From contig JAJEIT010000055.1 of NCBI GenBank assembly GCA_022827945.1, positions 17,075 to 81,074 of the forward strand: a DNA stretch of 64,000 bases, given 5' to 3'. The position numbers were made by a program, and so were the translations under genes. Origin of the DNA: Dehalococcoidia bacterium (GTDB lineage: Bacteria; Chloroflexota; Dehalococcoidia; Tepidiformales; Tepidiformaceae). The notes under the pieces are model-generated. The model ran no database searches, was not told the DNA's origin, and saw only the letters and a list, made by a program, of their open reading frames with translations. Below, in pieces: positions 1 through 8,276 of the stretch (within the stretch, counting starts at the first letter, position 1; each line of letters starts with the position of its first letter).

Positions 1-723
1 GTTGCTCTCCACCTGCGGGATGTAGAGCGCTTCAAGGCCCAGCCAGCGGTTGTCCTCGCCGGCCTCGTCGTCTTCGAGCTCCAGATCGTCCGCCGACCAG
101 ACCTGCACGGTCTTCTTGGCCGCGAGCATGATCTGGCGCAGCTGCGGGTAGCGCGGCTCGCCGAACTCGTTCGAGATCGAGACGACCGCGGGAAGGTCCA
201 CCTCGACCGTCTGAAAGCCGTCGTCCAGCACCCGCTCGACCGTGAGCGTGTCGCCGTCCAGCTCCATCGACTTCGCGATCGTCACGCAGGGGATGCCGAG
301 CTGCTCGGCCACGCCCAGCGGGGCGACGCCCATGTCCCAGTCGGCCGAGGCGCGCCCCATCAGGACGAGGTCCACGTCGCCGATCTTTTCGATGGCGCGT
401 GACAGCGCGGTCGCGGTCTGGAAGTTATCGATGTTCTCGAAGTCGGGGTCGCTCAGCAGGACGCCTTCGTCGGCGCCCATCGCGAGGGCGTGCTTGATGG
501 CGTCGCGCGCCGAGTCCTCGCCGAGGCTGATGACCGTGATCTTGCCCTCGCCGGCGGCGTCCTTCAGGCGCAGCGCCGCCTCCGTGGCCTGGGGGTCGTA
601 GGGGTTCACCACCGGCGCGATGCCCTGCGCGGGAATCACGCGCTTCGCCGCTTCATCGACGGCGAATTGCGAGGCCGGCGTCTCCGGATCGGGGATCTGC
701 TTGACGCAGACGACTATGTTCAC
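1..723 (-). CDS. etfB: Electron transfer flavoprotein beta subunit (3' end outside window)
   Basis: Translating the minus strand from a GTG at 723 gives a protein starting (M)NIVVCVKQIPDPE and continuing through DLVLMGRASADWD and a PAVVSISNE segment. This is the classic N-terminal two thirds of EtfB, the AMP-binding half of the soluble FAD flavoprotein that carries electrons from acyl-CoA and related dehydrogenases to the quinone pool. An AGAAGGAG ribosome site lies about 9 nt upstream of the GTG. The frame stays open to base 1, so the C-terminus lies outside the window and the gene is missing from the ORF track. etfA would be expected just beyond the edge. Confidence 0.93.
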   Translation of the reverse strand, partial: MNIVVCVKQIPDPETPASQFAVDEAAKRVIPAQGIAPVVNPYDPQATEAALRLKDAAGEGKITVISLGEDSARDAIKHALAMGADEGVLLSDPDFENIDNFQTATALSRAIEKIGDVDLVLMGRASADWDMGVAPLGVAEQLGIPCVTIAKSMELDGDTLTVERVLDDGFQTVEVDLPAVVSISNEFGEPRYPQLRQIMLAAKKTVQVWSADDLELEDDEAGEDNRWLGLEALYIPQVESN

Positions 724-1055
724 GCTGACGCCAACTCCTTCTGACAGACAGGTCGGGAATGGATGGAGCGGGGCAGGGCCAGCCATGCGCCGCTGCGCCC
801 GCCAGCGTAGCACGCTCGCGCAGCTTGTGAAATCTCGCACGCACCCGATTTCCCATTGGCAGCGGGCCTGATGCCGTTCGAGCCGCGAGGTCCACCCCGG
901 ATACGAGCCCCTCGCGGACCAGCGGTAAAACCTGCCGGCGTGAACGTTGTGTTTCGAAACGTGCCGGAAACATGCCTGCAATCTGCGAGAAACCAACCGG
1001 TCATAGCTTCCCTCGCGAACGTTTCGCCCCATCCGGGGGCATCGAGGAGGATTGC
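724..1055. other. Divergent intergenic region etfB / amtB (no gene)
   Basis: These 332 bases contain no convincing gene; the overlapping ORF-track entries are shadows. They hold a perfect 8-bp inverted repeat (CCGCGAGG at 883-890, CCTCGCGG at 910-917) and, closer to amtB, GAAAC boxes on an 11-bp grid (see separate entry). I found no convincing -35/-10 pair for amtB. Confidence 0.6.
951..1004 (+). promoter_or_regulatory. 11-bp-phased GAAAC direct repeats upstream of amtB (candidate nitrogen-regulator operator)
   Basis: GAAAC occurs at 956-960, 967-971 and 989-993, that is at steps of 11 and 22 bp. GCAAT (978) and GTCAT (1000) sit on the remaining grid positions. The first box is also part of the palindrome GTTTCGAAAC. 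OmpR-type nitrogen regulators such as actinobacterial GlnR bind alternating GTNAC/GAAAC boxes on the same 11-bp grid, and amtB-glnB is a typical target. The phasing is seen directly; the identity of the regulator is inference. Confidence 0.4.
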
Positions 1056-2507
1056 ATGAAACGTGCCCTACCGGCCCTGCGCCGGCCGACCGCCATGCTT
1101 GCAGGCGGCCTGCTCGCGCTCGGCATCATTTCCGTGGTCTCCGCCCAGGACGGCGCCGAGGACCTCGCTGACATCATCAGCGCGGTCGACACCGCCTGGT
1201 TGCTGATCGCCGGCTTCCTCGTGTTCTTCATGCAGGCCGGTTTCGCCATGCTCACGGCGGGCTTCGTCCGCTCCAAGGAGACGGCGAACATCCTGATGAA
1301 GAACATGATCGACGCCTGCGTGGGAGGCATCTCCTTCTGGCTCGTCGGCTGGGCTTTCGCCTACGGCGTCAGCGATGCTTCGAACGAGTTCATCGGGCTC
1401 GGCAACTTCGGCTTGAACCAGCTTGCCGAAGCGGGCTATGGCCACGCCGACTGGTTCTTCCAGTTCGCATTCGCCGCAGCCGCCGCCACGATCGTGGCCG
1501 GCGCCCTGGCGGGACGCACCAAGTACTCGGCCTACCTCATCTACACGGTCGTCGTCACCGGCTTCATCTACCCCGTGGTGGTCCACTGGGGCTGGGACGG
1601 GACCACGTGGATGGGCGCCTTCACGGACGACATCTGGCTGGGCAACGGCTACGTCGACTTCGCAGGCTCGGGCATCGTCCACACCGTGGGCGGCATCACC
1701 GGTCTCATGGGCGCTATCGCCGTGGGCGCGCGCCTCGGCAAGTACGGCCCCAACGGCGAAGTAAGGGCCATCCCCGGCCACAACATCTCGATCGCCACGA
1801 TCGGCATGTTCATCCTCTGGTTCGGCTGGTACGGGTTCAACCCGGGCTCCACGCTCGGGCTCTCGGGTGGCGGCGCAGCCCTCGCCGCGAGTGTCGCCGT
1901 GACCACGACGTTGGCGGCAGGCGCCGGCGGCATCACGGCGATGCTCTGGTCGCGCTTCCGCACGGGCCGTTACGACGCCGGCCTCACCATCAACGGAATC
2001 CTCGCCGGCCTCGTGGCCATCACGGCCGGCACGGCCACGGTCGACCCGTGGGCATCGGTCGTCATCGGCGCCATCGGCGCGCTGGTCATGTACTACGGCG
2101 TGCAACTCCTGGATGCCAGGTTCCGCATCGACGATCCCGTCGGCGCCGTCTCCGTGCATGCCTTCGCCGGCATCTGGGGCGTCATCGCCGTCGGCCTCTT
2201 CTCATCCCAGGCCGGAATGGAAGCAGCCGGCTACGCCAATCCGCAGCACTACGGCCTCTTCCTGGGCGGCGGCGGCGAGCAGCTGCTGATGCAGCTCATC
2301 GGCATCGCGGCCATCGTCGGCTGGACGGCTGTGACGGGCGGTATTCTCTTCTTCGCTATCAAGTTCACCGTGGGACTCCGCGTGAGCGAGGAAGAAGAGA
2401 TGCGCGGCCTCGACCTGATCGAGCACGGCGTCGATGCCTACCCGGACTTCGGTCCTTCTGGCTCTGGCATCTTCGGTGCCGCCGAGATCGGCGGAGGCGG
2501 CAGGTGA
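1056..2507 (+). CDS. amtB: Ammonium transporter, Amt/MEP/Rh family
   Basis: This 483-residue polytopic membrane protein conducts ammonium/ammonia across the cytoplasmic membrane. The N-terminal hydrophobic stretch ending ISVVSAQDG looks like a cleavable signal peptide. It is followed by about 11 membrane segments, including FFMQAGFAMLTAGFVRSKETANILMKN, the GIVHTVGG segment (first pore histidine) and VSVHAFAGIWG (second pore histidine of the twin-His pair). I prefer the ATG at 1056 over the ORF-track start at 972 because GAGGAGG lies 7 nt upstream and the signal peptide begins there. glnB follows 49 nt downstream, which is the classical operon in which PII plugs the channel under nitrogen sufficiency. 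Confidence 0.96.
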   Translation: MKRALPALRRPTAMLAGGLLALGIISVVSAQDGAEDLADIISAVDTAWLLIAGFLVFFMQAGFAMLTAGFVRSKETANILMKNMIDACVGGISFWLVGWAFAYGVSDASNEFIGLGNFGLNQLAEAGYGHADWFFQFAFAAAAATIVAGALAGRTKYSAYLIYTVVVTGFIYPVVVHWGWDGTTWMGAFTDDIWLGNGYVDFAGSGIVHTVGGITGLMGAIAVGARLGKYGPNGEVRAIPGHNISIATIGMFILWFGWYGFNPGSTLGLSGGGAALAASVAVTTTLAAGAGGITAMLWSRFRTGRYDAGLTINGILAGLVAITAGTATVDPWASVVIGAIGALVMYYGVQLLDARFRIDDPVGAVSVHAFAGIWGVIAVGLFSSQAGMEAAGYANPQHYGLFLGGGGEQLLMQLIGIAAIVGWTAVTGGILFFAIKFTVGLRVSEEEEMRGLDLIEHGVDAYPDFGPSGSGIFGAAEIGGGGR

Positions 2508-2556
2508 GCGCAGGCCACATCCCGCATCCGACCCTGAGTCCGGAAAGGAGTTCCCG

Positions 2557-2898
2557 GTGAAAAAGATCGAAGCCATCATCCGGCCGAGCGCACTCGAACC
2601 CGTAAAGGACGCGCTCGACGAGCTCGGCTTCTCCGGCGGCATCACCGTCTGGGAGGTCAAGGGCCACGGCAAACAGCGTGGCATCACCGAGCAGTGGCGC
2701 GGTCGCGAGTACCGTGTGGAGTACCTCTCCAAGGTGTTCCTCACCCTTGTGGTCGCCGACGACAAGGCCGACGCTGTCGTGGACGCTGTTCTCGATAACG
2801 CCAGTTCCGGCGAGATCGGCGACGGCAAGGTCTTCATCTCGAACGTGGAGGATGCCGTTCGCGTCCGCACCCGCGAACGCGGAGACGAGGCGCTTTAG
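2557..2898 (+). CDS. glnB: Nitrogen regulatory protein P-II
   Basis: The 113-residue product starts at GTG 2557 behind AAAGGAG. The longer ORF-track frame has no PII homology before this point. It reads MKKIEAIIRPSALEPVKDAL, then the T-loop WEVKGHGKQRGITEQWRGREYRVEY, then the C-terminal IGDGKVFI signature. Tyr52 aligns with the uridylylated Tyr51 of E. coli GlnB, so covalent modification is possible, while Trp47 replaces the usual Tyr46. PII is a homotrimer that senses ATP/ADP and 2-oxoglutarate. Next to amtB it most likely controls channel opening. It is one residue longer than E. coli GlnB. Confidence 0.95.
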   Translation: MKKIEAIIRPSALEPVKDALDELGFSGGITVWEVKGHGKQRGITEQWRGREYRVEYLSKVFLTLVVADDKADAVVDAVLDNASSGEIGDGKVFISNVEDAVRVRTRERGDEAL

Positions 2899-2917
2899 CC
2901 TCCCACGTCCCCCGGCT

Positions 2918-2950
2918 GAGGGGCCGGGCGCAACCCGCGCCCGGCCCCTC
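2918..2950 (+). terminator. Perfect 14-bp hairpin after glnB
   Basis: GAGGGGCCGGGCGC (2918-2931), loop AACCC, then GCGCCCGGCCCCTC (2937-2950) form a perfect 14-bp stem 20 nt after the glnB stop. No T-tract follows, so it may stabilise or attenuate the amtB-glnB mRNA rather than act as a classical intrinsic terminator. Confidence 0.6.
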
Positions 2951-3001
2951 TCCCATATCCCCCGCGACACGAGAACAACCCCTACTCCAGGAGGTGAGGC
3001 T

Positions 3002-3445
3002 GTGGACGGAACGCCCTTCGAGGCGCGCGTTCGAAGCCTCCACGAAGGCTGGGTCGAGCGGCGCGAGTCCGGTTTCCTTTCCCGCTCCCACGACTTCGAC
3101 TCCCAGCGCCGCGTCCTCGCCAACATCCACCGCTGGGCCGGCGAGTGCATCGAGGACATCCGCCACGTTTACGGCGAGGCATTCCCCATCGCCATCGAAC
3201 CGCTCGGCGACTCGGCCCCCTTCGGCATCACCGTCGGCGCGGTCCAACGCGCCGCCTTCGAGCTCGTCGACCGCGGAGGAGGCGAGCGCTCCTCCTGGCA
3301 GGTGGTGGCCCGCGTCGCCACCGGGGCCGGCGAACCCCCCGAGGAGCGACGCGTGCGCCACTGGCGGCGCAGCCAGGTCGAAGAGATCCTGCTCTCGCTC
3401 CTCAGCGCCTACGAGCGCTCCCTTACCCGCGAAGTCTCAGCCTGA
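3002..3445 (+). CDS. Hypothetical protein downstream of glnB
   Basis: I do not recognise this 147-residue soluble protein. The GTG at 3002 is preceded by an almost perfect Shine-Dalgarno sequence (AGGAGGTGA, 2989-2997), which fixes the start inside the much longer ORF-track frame. The sequence is rich in charged residues, has no signal peptide or membrane segment, and ends in an amphipathic helix (RRSQVEEILLSLLSAYERSL). It has the same orientation as amtB-glnB, 103 nt after glnB and beyond the hairpin. Its stop TGA directly abuts the stop of the converging SDR gene in the palindrome TGATCA. Confidence 0.75.
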   Translation: MDGTPFEARVRSLHEGWVERRESGFLSRSHDFDSQRRVLANIHRWAGECIEDIRHVYGEAFPIAIEPLGDSAPFGITVGAVQRAAFELVDRGGGERSSWQVVARVATGAGEPPEERRVRHWRRSQVEEILLSLLSAYERSLTREVSA

Positions 3446-4906
3446 TCAACCCCCCACCACCTGGTCCCTTGCGGCCCTCGCCACGATCGCGTCCGTAAGG
3501 CCCGCGAAGATGCGCTTGTGGATGGGCCAGAGCGCGTACCAGTAGAGCAGCCCCGCCGCCCCCGCCGGGTGGAAGTGCGCCCCCGTCACGATGCGCGACC
3601 CCGCCCCTTCGGGGGTCACTTCGAACTCGAGGATGGCGATGCCGGGCAGCTTCATCTCCGCGAGCAGCGTGAGACGCCGCCCCGGCTCCACCCCCACGAC
3701 CCGCCAGAAGTCGAGCGCGTCGCCCGTCCGGATCTCCGTCGGGTGCCGGCGCCCCCGCCGCCTCCCAACGCCCCCCACCAGGCGATCCAGCAGCCCGCGC
3801 AGGTTCCAGAGCCAGTTCCCGTAGTACCACCCGTTCGACCCGCCGATCGCCGAGACTACGCCCCACACCGCCTCCGGCGACGCGCCGCAGGTCCGCTCGA
3901 CGCGCTCCCCGCGGCTGTAAAACGAGATGTCGGCCCGGTGGTCGCGCATGGCGAACGACCCCTCGGTCCACCGCGCCGGCAGCTCTGCCGTCCGCTCGGC
4001 CTCGAGGGCGGCGCGGACCGCTTCTTCGTAGGTGTGCAGCTCGATCGGGATGCGTGCCTGCAGGTCCGTCTCCGGATCGACCACGAGGTCGTGTCGCAGG
4101 CCGTCGATGAGCGGCCGGGCGACGCTCGATGGCACCGCCGTTACGAGGTCGAGCCAGTAGGAGGAGAGCCGTGGGCTGAGCACCGACACCGGGACGATGG
4201 CCAGCCGCCGCCCCACGGCCTTCGCGAAGCGCGTGAGCAGATCCTGGTATCGCACCACCTCGGGGCCGCCTGCGTCGTACACGTGGCTCCCGGGCGGCTC
4301 CGTTTCCGGCAGGCGCACGAGGTACTCGATCAGGTCGTCCAGGGCGATGGGCTGGGTCAGCGACCGCACCCAGCGCGGTGTCACCATCACCGGCAGGTGG
4401 TAGACGAGGTCCCGGATGACCTCGAACGCCGCCGAGCCCGGCCCCACCACGATGCCCGCGCGAACCTCCGTCACGTCCACGGCGCCCCCGCGCAGGACGT
4501 CTCCAGTCTCGCGGCGCGAGGCGAGGTGCGCGGACGCCGCCCCGCGGGGCTGCAGCCCGCCCAGGTAGACGAGGCGGCTCACCCCCGCCGCCTCGGCCGC
4601 CCGGCGCGTGTTCTCCGCCGCCCGCCGGTCGCGCTCCGGAAAGTCCGTTCCCGAGGCCATCGAGTGGACCAGGTAGTAGACGAGGCCGACGCCCTCGAAG
4701 GCGTTGTCGAGGGACTCGGTGTCGAGCGCGTCCGCCTGCACCACTTCCACCCCCTCCCACTCGCGCGCTTCGAGCGTTTCCCGCTGTCTCCCCGCCGCCC
4801 GTACCGCGTGCCCCTCCTCGACGAGCCGGGGCACGAGATGGCTGCCCACGTACCCCGAGGCCCCCAGCACCAGCACCGTCGCCACCTGTACCTCCCCGGC
4901 TGCCAT
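3446..4906 (-). CDS. SDR-family NAD(P)-dependent epimerase/dehydrogenase with C-terminal DUF2867
   Basis: The N-terminal half is an atypical short-chain dehydrogenase Rossmann domain (VLVLGASGYVGSHLVPRL near the start, then a VYYLVHSMAS segment). From about residue 320 a DUF2867-like domain follows (RTCGASPEAVWGVVSAIGGSNGWYYGNWLWNLRGLLDRL), as in multi-domain NAD(P)H-binding proteins of unknown substrate. The start is ambiguous. The ATG at 4906 has little ribosome site, while an in-frame GTG at 4885 has GGGGAGG five bases upstream and may be the true start. The region upstream of 4906 is the divergent MazEF promoter. Confidence 0.85.
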   Translation of the reverse strand: MAAGEVQVATVLVLGASGYVGSHLVPRLVEEGHAVRAAGRQRETLEAREWEGVEVVQADALDTESLDNAFEGVGLVYYLVHSMASGTDFPERDRRAAENTRRAAEAAGVSRLVYLGGLQPRGAASAHLASRRETGDVLRGGAVDVTEVRAGIVVGPGSAAFEVIRDLVYHLPVMVTPRWVRSLTQPIALDDLIEYLVRLPETEPPGSHVYDAGGPEVVRYQDLLTRFAKAVGRRLAIVPVSVLSPRLSSYWLDLVTAVPSSVARPLIDGLRHDLVVDPETDLQARIPIELHTYEEAVRAALEAERTAELPARWTEGSFAMRDHRADISFYSRGERVERTCGASPEAVWGVVSAIGGSNGWYYGNWLWNLRGLLDRLVGGVGRRRGRRHPTEIRTGDALDFWRVVGVEPGRRLTLLAEMKLPGIAILEFEVTPEGAGSRIVTGAHFHPAGAAGLLYWYALWPIHKRIFAGLTDAIVARAARDQVVGG

Positions 4907-4919
4907 TTCCCGGCCCCAG

Positions 4920-4934
4920 GATATATAATATATC
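4920..4934. promoter_or_regulatory. MazEF promoter and palindromic operator
   Basis: GATATATAATATATC has 6-bp inverted arms around TAA in an otherwise GC-rich region. It contains TATAAT (4924-4929), with CTGCCA (4900-4905) 18 bp upstream as a plausible -35. An AT palindrome over the -10 is the usual autorepression site of AbrB-type antitoxins. The divergent SDR gene starts only about 15 bp away, so it may be co-regulated. Confidence 0.55.
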
Positions 4935-4954
4935 TCCGAGGGAGGGATGTTGGC

Positions 4955-5194
4955 ATGGGAGCCGAGTCACATGTCTCCAGGTGGGGCACGAGCCTCGCGG
5001 TACGCATCCCGAAGCCAATCGCGGAGCAGTGGGGCGTCCGGGAAGGCTCGACCATAGAGATCGTTGCGGAAGGTGACGAGGTGATCCTGCGCAAGCGGCC
5101 CTACGACCTGGCAACGATGCTCGCGCAGGTCGACCCCGGCGCCCTCCACCCGGAGCAGGATGCAGGGCCGGCTGTTGGTCGCGAGGAGTGGTAG
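4955..5194 (+). CDS. mazE: MazE-like antitoxin (AbrB/SpoVT swapped-hairpin)
   Basis: The 79-residue product begins MGAESHVSRWGTSLAVRIPKPIAEQWGVREGSTIEIVAEGDEVILRKR. This is the swapped-hairpin AbrB DNA-binding domain of MazE antitoxins. The remaining 30 residues form the acidic, toxin-binding tail. The ATG at 4955 has GGAGGG eight nucleotides upstream; the ORF-track frame running from 3518 is a shadow of the SDR gene. It overlaps mazF by 7 nt, which indicates translational coupling, and a TATAAT palindrome upstream fits autoregulation. Confidence 0.88.
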   Translation: MGAESHVSRWGTSLAVRIPKPIAEQWGVREGSTIEIVAEGDEVILRKRPYDLATMLAQVDPGALHPEQDAGPAVGREEW

Positions 5195-5529
5195 ACCGAG
5201 ACTATGTCCCCGCCCGCGGTGACATAGTCTGGCTCAGCTTCACACCGCAAGCCGGGCACGAGCAGGCCGGCCATAGGCCGGCCCTCGTCTTGAGTCCGGA
5301 GTCCTACAACGAAGTAACCAGCCTGGCCCTCTGCTGCCCGATCACCTCTCGGGTCAGGGGCTATCCCTTCGAGGTCGCGCTTCCCACGAACATCCCCGTC
5401 ACCGGCGTTATTCTCGCCGACCAGCTGCGTAGCCTTGACTGGCGAGCAAGGGGGGCTCGCTTCGAGTGTCGAGCCCCTCGACAGGTTGTGAGCGAAGCAC
5501 TGGAAAAAGTTGGCGTGCTGTTGGAGTAG
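5188..5529 (+). CDS. mazF: MazF/PemK-family endoribonuclease toxin
   Basis: The 113-residue product (GTG start inside the end of mazE) reads VPARGDIVWLSFTPQAGHEQAGHRPALVLSPESYN, then CPITSRVRGYPFEVALP and VILADQLRSLDW. These are the conserved blocks of MazF, a sequence-specific mRNA interferase that folds as an SH3-like barrel. It is of typical length and intact, so the module is probably functional. It has its own GCGAGGAG ribosome site within mazE. Confidence 0.92.
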   Translation: MVDRDYVPARGDIVWLSFTPQAGHEQAGHRPALVLSPESYNEVTSLALCCPITSRVRGYPFEVALPTNIPVTGVILADQLRSLDWRARGARFECRAPRQVVSEALEKVGVLLE

Positions 5530-5548
5530 GCGAACCGGTCCATTCCCT

Positions 5549-5571
5549 GGGAGCGCGTTGGCGCGCCTCCC
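5549..5571. terminator. Imperfect hairpin between convergent mazF and purU
   Basis: GGGAGCGCG-TTGG-CGCGCCTCCC forms a GC-rich stem with one bulged C in the 53-bp gap between two converging genes. There is no T-tract. It may serve as a bidirectional transcript end. Confidence 0.35.
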
Positions 5572-5582
5572 CCCTCCCGCCG

Positions 5583-6455
5583 CTAGTGGAACACCACCGT
5601 CTTGTTGTCGTACACGAGGACGCGATCCTCGACGTGCCAGCGGACTGCTCGCGCCAGCACCGTCCGCTCCACTTCCCGGCCAAGCCGCATGAGGTCCGCC
5701 CGTGCGTTCCGGTGCGTCACCCGCACGACGTCCTGCTCGATGATGGGCCCGGCGTCCAGCTCCGCCGTCGCGTAGTGCGCCGTCGCCCCGATGATCTTGA
5801 CCCCCCGCTTCTCCGCCTGCCCGTACGGGTCGGCGCCCGCGAACGCCGGCAGGAACGAGTGGTGGATATTGATGACCTTCTGCGGGTATTCGCCCAGGAA
5901 CATCGGAGTCAGGATCTGCATGTAGCGCGCGAGCACCACGAGGTCGACGCGGCCGCGCAGGAGGTCGAGCATTGCCTTCTCCTGCTCGACCTTCGTCTCT
6001 CGCGTCACCGGCAGGTGCTCGAACGGCACGTTGAACCGCTCCGCCAGCGGCCGCAGGGTCTCACGGTTGGAGATCACCATGGCAATGTCCGCCTCGAGCT
6101 CTTCCGTCCGCGCCCGCCACAGCAGGTCCAGCACGCAGTTGGGCTCGCGTGTGCAGAGGATGGCGATGCGCGGCCGGTCGGCGCTGTAGGAGACGCGCCA
6201 CTGCATGTCGAACTTGCTGGCGACCGCGGACCCGAATCCCGCGGCCACCTCCGCCGCGGGCGTGGTCAGCCCCTCGAGGTCGTACTCGACGCGCAGGAAG
6301 AACTGTGGGCTCTCCCCGCCGTTTGAGTGCTGATCGCCTTGCAGGATGTTGGCGCCGTGCCGGTACAGGTAATCCGAGACGGCGGCCACGATTCCGGGCC
6401 GGTCCGGACACTGGACCAGCAACCGCGCGCTGCCCTCGGTCGGGGAGTCGCTCAT
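5583..6455 (-). CDS. purU: Formyltetrahydrofolate deformylase
   Basis: This 290-residue enzyme hydrolyses 10-formyl-THF to THF plus formate, supplying formate to purine synthesis and balancing one-carbon pools. The N-terminal ACT domain (ARLLVQCPDRPGIVAAVSDYLYRHGANILQGDQHS) is followed by a GART-type formyltransferase fold with INIHHSFLPAFAGADPY, the catalytic His region, and IGATAHYATAELDAGPIIEQ. Length and domain order match the family. The ATG has no Shine-Dalgarno sequence; instead TATGAT lies exactly 6 nt upstream, suggesting a leaderless mRNA. Confidence 0.96.
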   Translation of the reverse strand: MSDSPTEGSARLLVQCPDRPGIVAAVSDYLYRHGANILQGDQHSNGGESPQFFLRVEYDLEGLTTPAAEVAAGFGSAVASKFDMQWRVSYSADRPRIAILCTREPNCVLDLLWRARTEELEADIAMVISNRETLRPLAERFNVPFEHLPVTRETKVEQEKAMLDLLRGRVDLVVLARYMQILTPMFLGEYPQKVINIHHSFLPAFAGADPYGQAEKRGVKIIGATAHYATAELDAGPIIEQDVVRVTHRNARADLMRLGREVERTVLARAVRWHVEDRVLVYDNKTVVFH

Positions 6456-6461
6456 AGCCTG

Positions 6462-6467
6462 ATCATA
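6462..6467 (-). promoter_or_regulatory. -10 element of leaderless purU
   Basis: On the minus strand TATGAT is followed by CAGGCT and then the purU ATG. The six-base spacing puts the predicted transcript start on the start codon. No good -35 is visible. Confidence 0.5.
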
Positions 6468-6523
6468 CGTCGCGGGCGGTCCGAAGGTAGTGCATTTGTG
6501 CCATACCGCGTGCCGCGCCGCGC

Positions 6524-8005
6524 CTACTGGTACATGATGAGGTCCGGCACCTGCTCGATGGCCTGCACCTGCTCCGGGGTCATCACCGGCGTGTCCTGGT
6601 CGAAGAACAGCTTCAGCGCCGGCCGCTCCGACGGTGCCGTGAGTGCGTACCAGTCGTAGTGCCGCAGCTTCAGGGCGGCGGTGCCGAAGCCGTCCATGTC
6701 GATCGACACCTCGACGCCCTCCACGTCTTCGACCATGTCACGGTCGCGCAGCATTCTCGCGGCGAACTGGTGGACCATCAGGATCTTCGGAGGGATACCC
6801 TCCTCCTCCACCAGTGTGGCCAGGTAGTGCTGCACCTCGTTCACGTGCTGCGCGCTGATCCCGCCGATGGCGAGGCCCGGCCTCACGCCCAGGTGTTCGG
6901 TCGCGAACTCGGGGTCGAGCGCCATGTGCACGAACGGCTCGCGCAGGAACTCCTCCAGCAGCTTCACTTCCGTCAGCGGGTCGCTCCAGCCGATCTGCAC
7001 GTCCAGGAAGAGGATCATGTCCCGCTCCCGGGCCGCCTCCACGTACTCGGCGATGCGCTCGTGGTCCAGCCGCCCGAGCCAGGTGCCATCCAGTGTCGGG
7101 TACGCCTGGGCCACGCCCGTGATCAGGTGGAAGGCGGGGATCACCTCCCGCGGGCCGTTGAGCTGGTCGTACCGCGCCGCCCAGCGAGCCACCTCGTTGG
7201 CGACCTCCGCCGGCGTTCCGTGTCCCAGGACGCCCATCGCCGGCACACCAGGGAATCCGTAGAACGAGACGATCTGGGCGTCCTCGAAGACCGACTGGAC
7301 CGTCGGTGGTCGGGGGAACGTCCAGGCCCGTTCGGTGTCGGAGACGATCAGGTACTTCCCTCCCGGCGAGAAGTGCGTCAGGCCGCCCAGAAGCGGGGCC
7401 ACTCCCGCGCCCCAGGCTCGCGTGGGCAGGATGTGTCCCTCTGCGAACGACCAGACGGACAGACCGGGGACGGTGCCGTCTGGGCCGCGCTCCCAGTTCA
7501 CCCAGCCGAGCGCCCGCCCGGCGAACGCCTCGCGCAGTTCGAGGCGCGGCCCCGTCCACTCCACCCACGTAGCCCCGTCCCGGAGCATCACGTCGCACTG
7601 GGGAATGCCGTTGATGTTGCTGATCGGAATCGACTCTGACCATCCGAGCGACTCCGAGGCCACTTCGACACTCGAGTCCTGGCCGTAGCACAGGTAGGCG
7701 CGCTCGCCCGTCAGGCGCAGTGGCGCCTCACCGTCCACGACGTGCCCGGAGCTGCCTCCTCCCGGCAGCCGCAGGTCGACTTCGGTCGGGAGGTCACACG
7801 TAATCTCGATGGAGAGCGGCGTGCTCAGCCGAACGTTGGGTACTGAGGTCCCGCGTGCCGCTGCTACGGTGCTGTCGTAAGTAGCCTCGGCCGTGACCTG
7901 GCAGCCGGCGTCTGCCGCGGCTGCGGAATTGCCCCCGGCAATCCAGATGAGAAGTGCGAAAACGCCGGCCAGGGCGAACCCCAGCTTTGTCAGTAGTGCA
8001 GGCAT
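6524..8005 (-). CDS. Secreted protein of unknown function, possible TIM-barrel hydrolase fold
   Basis: I choose the ATG at 8005 (product about 493 residues). GGAGGG lies 10 nt upstream, and the new N-terminus MPALLTKLGFALAGVFALLIWIAGGNSAAAADA is a clear signal peptide; the ORF-track extension is not protein-like. The first half looks like a beta-rich extracellular domain. The second half (HLITGVAQAYPTLDGTWLGRLDHERIAEYVEAARERDMILFLDVQIGW, then EPFVHMALDPEF) alternates strands and helices like a TIM barrel with acidic residues at strand ends, as in glycoside-hydrolase-like lipoproteins of Gram-positive bacteria. Substrate unknown. Confidence 0.75.
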   Translation of the reverse strand: MPALLTKLGFALAGVFALLIWIAGGNSAAAADAGCQVTAEATYDSTVAAARGTSVPNVRLSTPLSIEITCDLPTEVDLRLPGGGSSGHVVDGEAPLRLTGERAYLCYGQDSSVEVASESLGWSESIPISNINGIPQCDVMLRDGATWVEWTGPRLELREAFAGRALGWVNWERGPDGTVPGLSVWSFAEGHILPTRAWGAGVAPLLGGLTHFSPGGKYLIVSDTERAWTFPRPPTVQSVFEDAQIVSFYGFPGVPAMGVLGHGTPAEVANEVARWAARYDQLNGPREVIPAFHLITGVAQAYPTLDGTWLGRLDHERIAEYVEAARERDMILFLDVQIGWSDPLTEVKLLEEFLREPFVHMALDPEFATEHLGVRPGLAIGGISAQHVNEVQHYLATLVEEEGIPPKILMVHQFAARMLRDRDMVEDVEGVEVSIDMDGFGTAALKLRHYDWYALTAPSERPALKLFFDQDTPVMTPEQVQAIEQVPDLIMYQ

Positions 8006-8276
8006 CGTCGAGAAGCCCTCCAGGACTGCCACCAAGCCCTTCCAGCGAATATTAGCAATGTGCTTATGCATTTGGCTACTTCTTAACGAAAGGAAGTCGA
8101 ACCGTCGCACCTCCTTCGTTCCAGCGTGCCCGACCGAGGCCCCGCTCGCCATTGCGAGACCGGAGGGCCTTTCCGCGGCGTTTTCTCCCGCCATATTGAC
8201 CCTCCCTCCCCACGGCACGCCCTCTCTGGCCGAATAGAATCGGCGGGCAGGCCCGCGGGGCATGCGGAGGTGTTCC

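Noticed and set aside
866-920. GTTCGAGCC resembling a tRNA T-loop in the etfB/amtB gap
   Set aside because: No acceptor stem, anticodon or D arm can be folded around it.
8089-8102. 14-bp repeat AAAGGAAGTCGAAC, also at 52788-52801
   Set aside because: In a 64-kb sequence several 14-bp matches are expected by chance. The contexts (upstream of a secreted-protein gene on the other strand, and upstream of rpsO) are unrelated.
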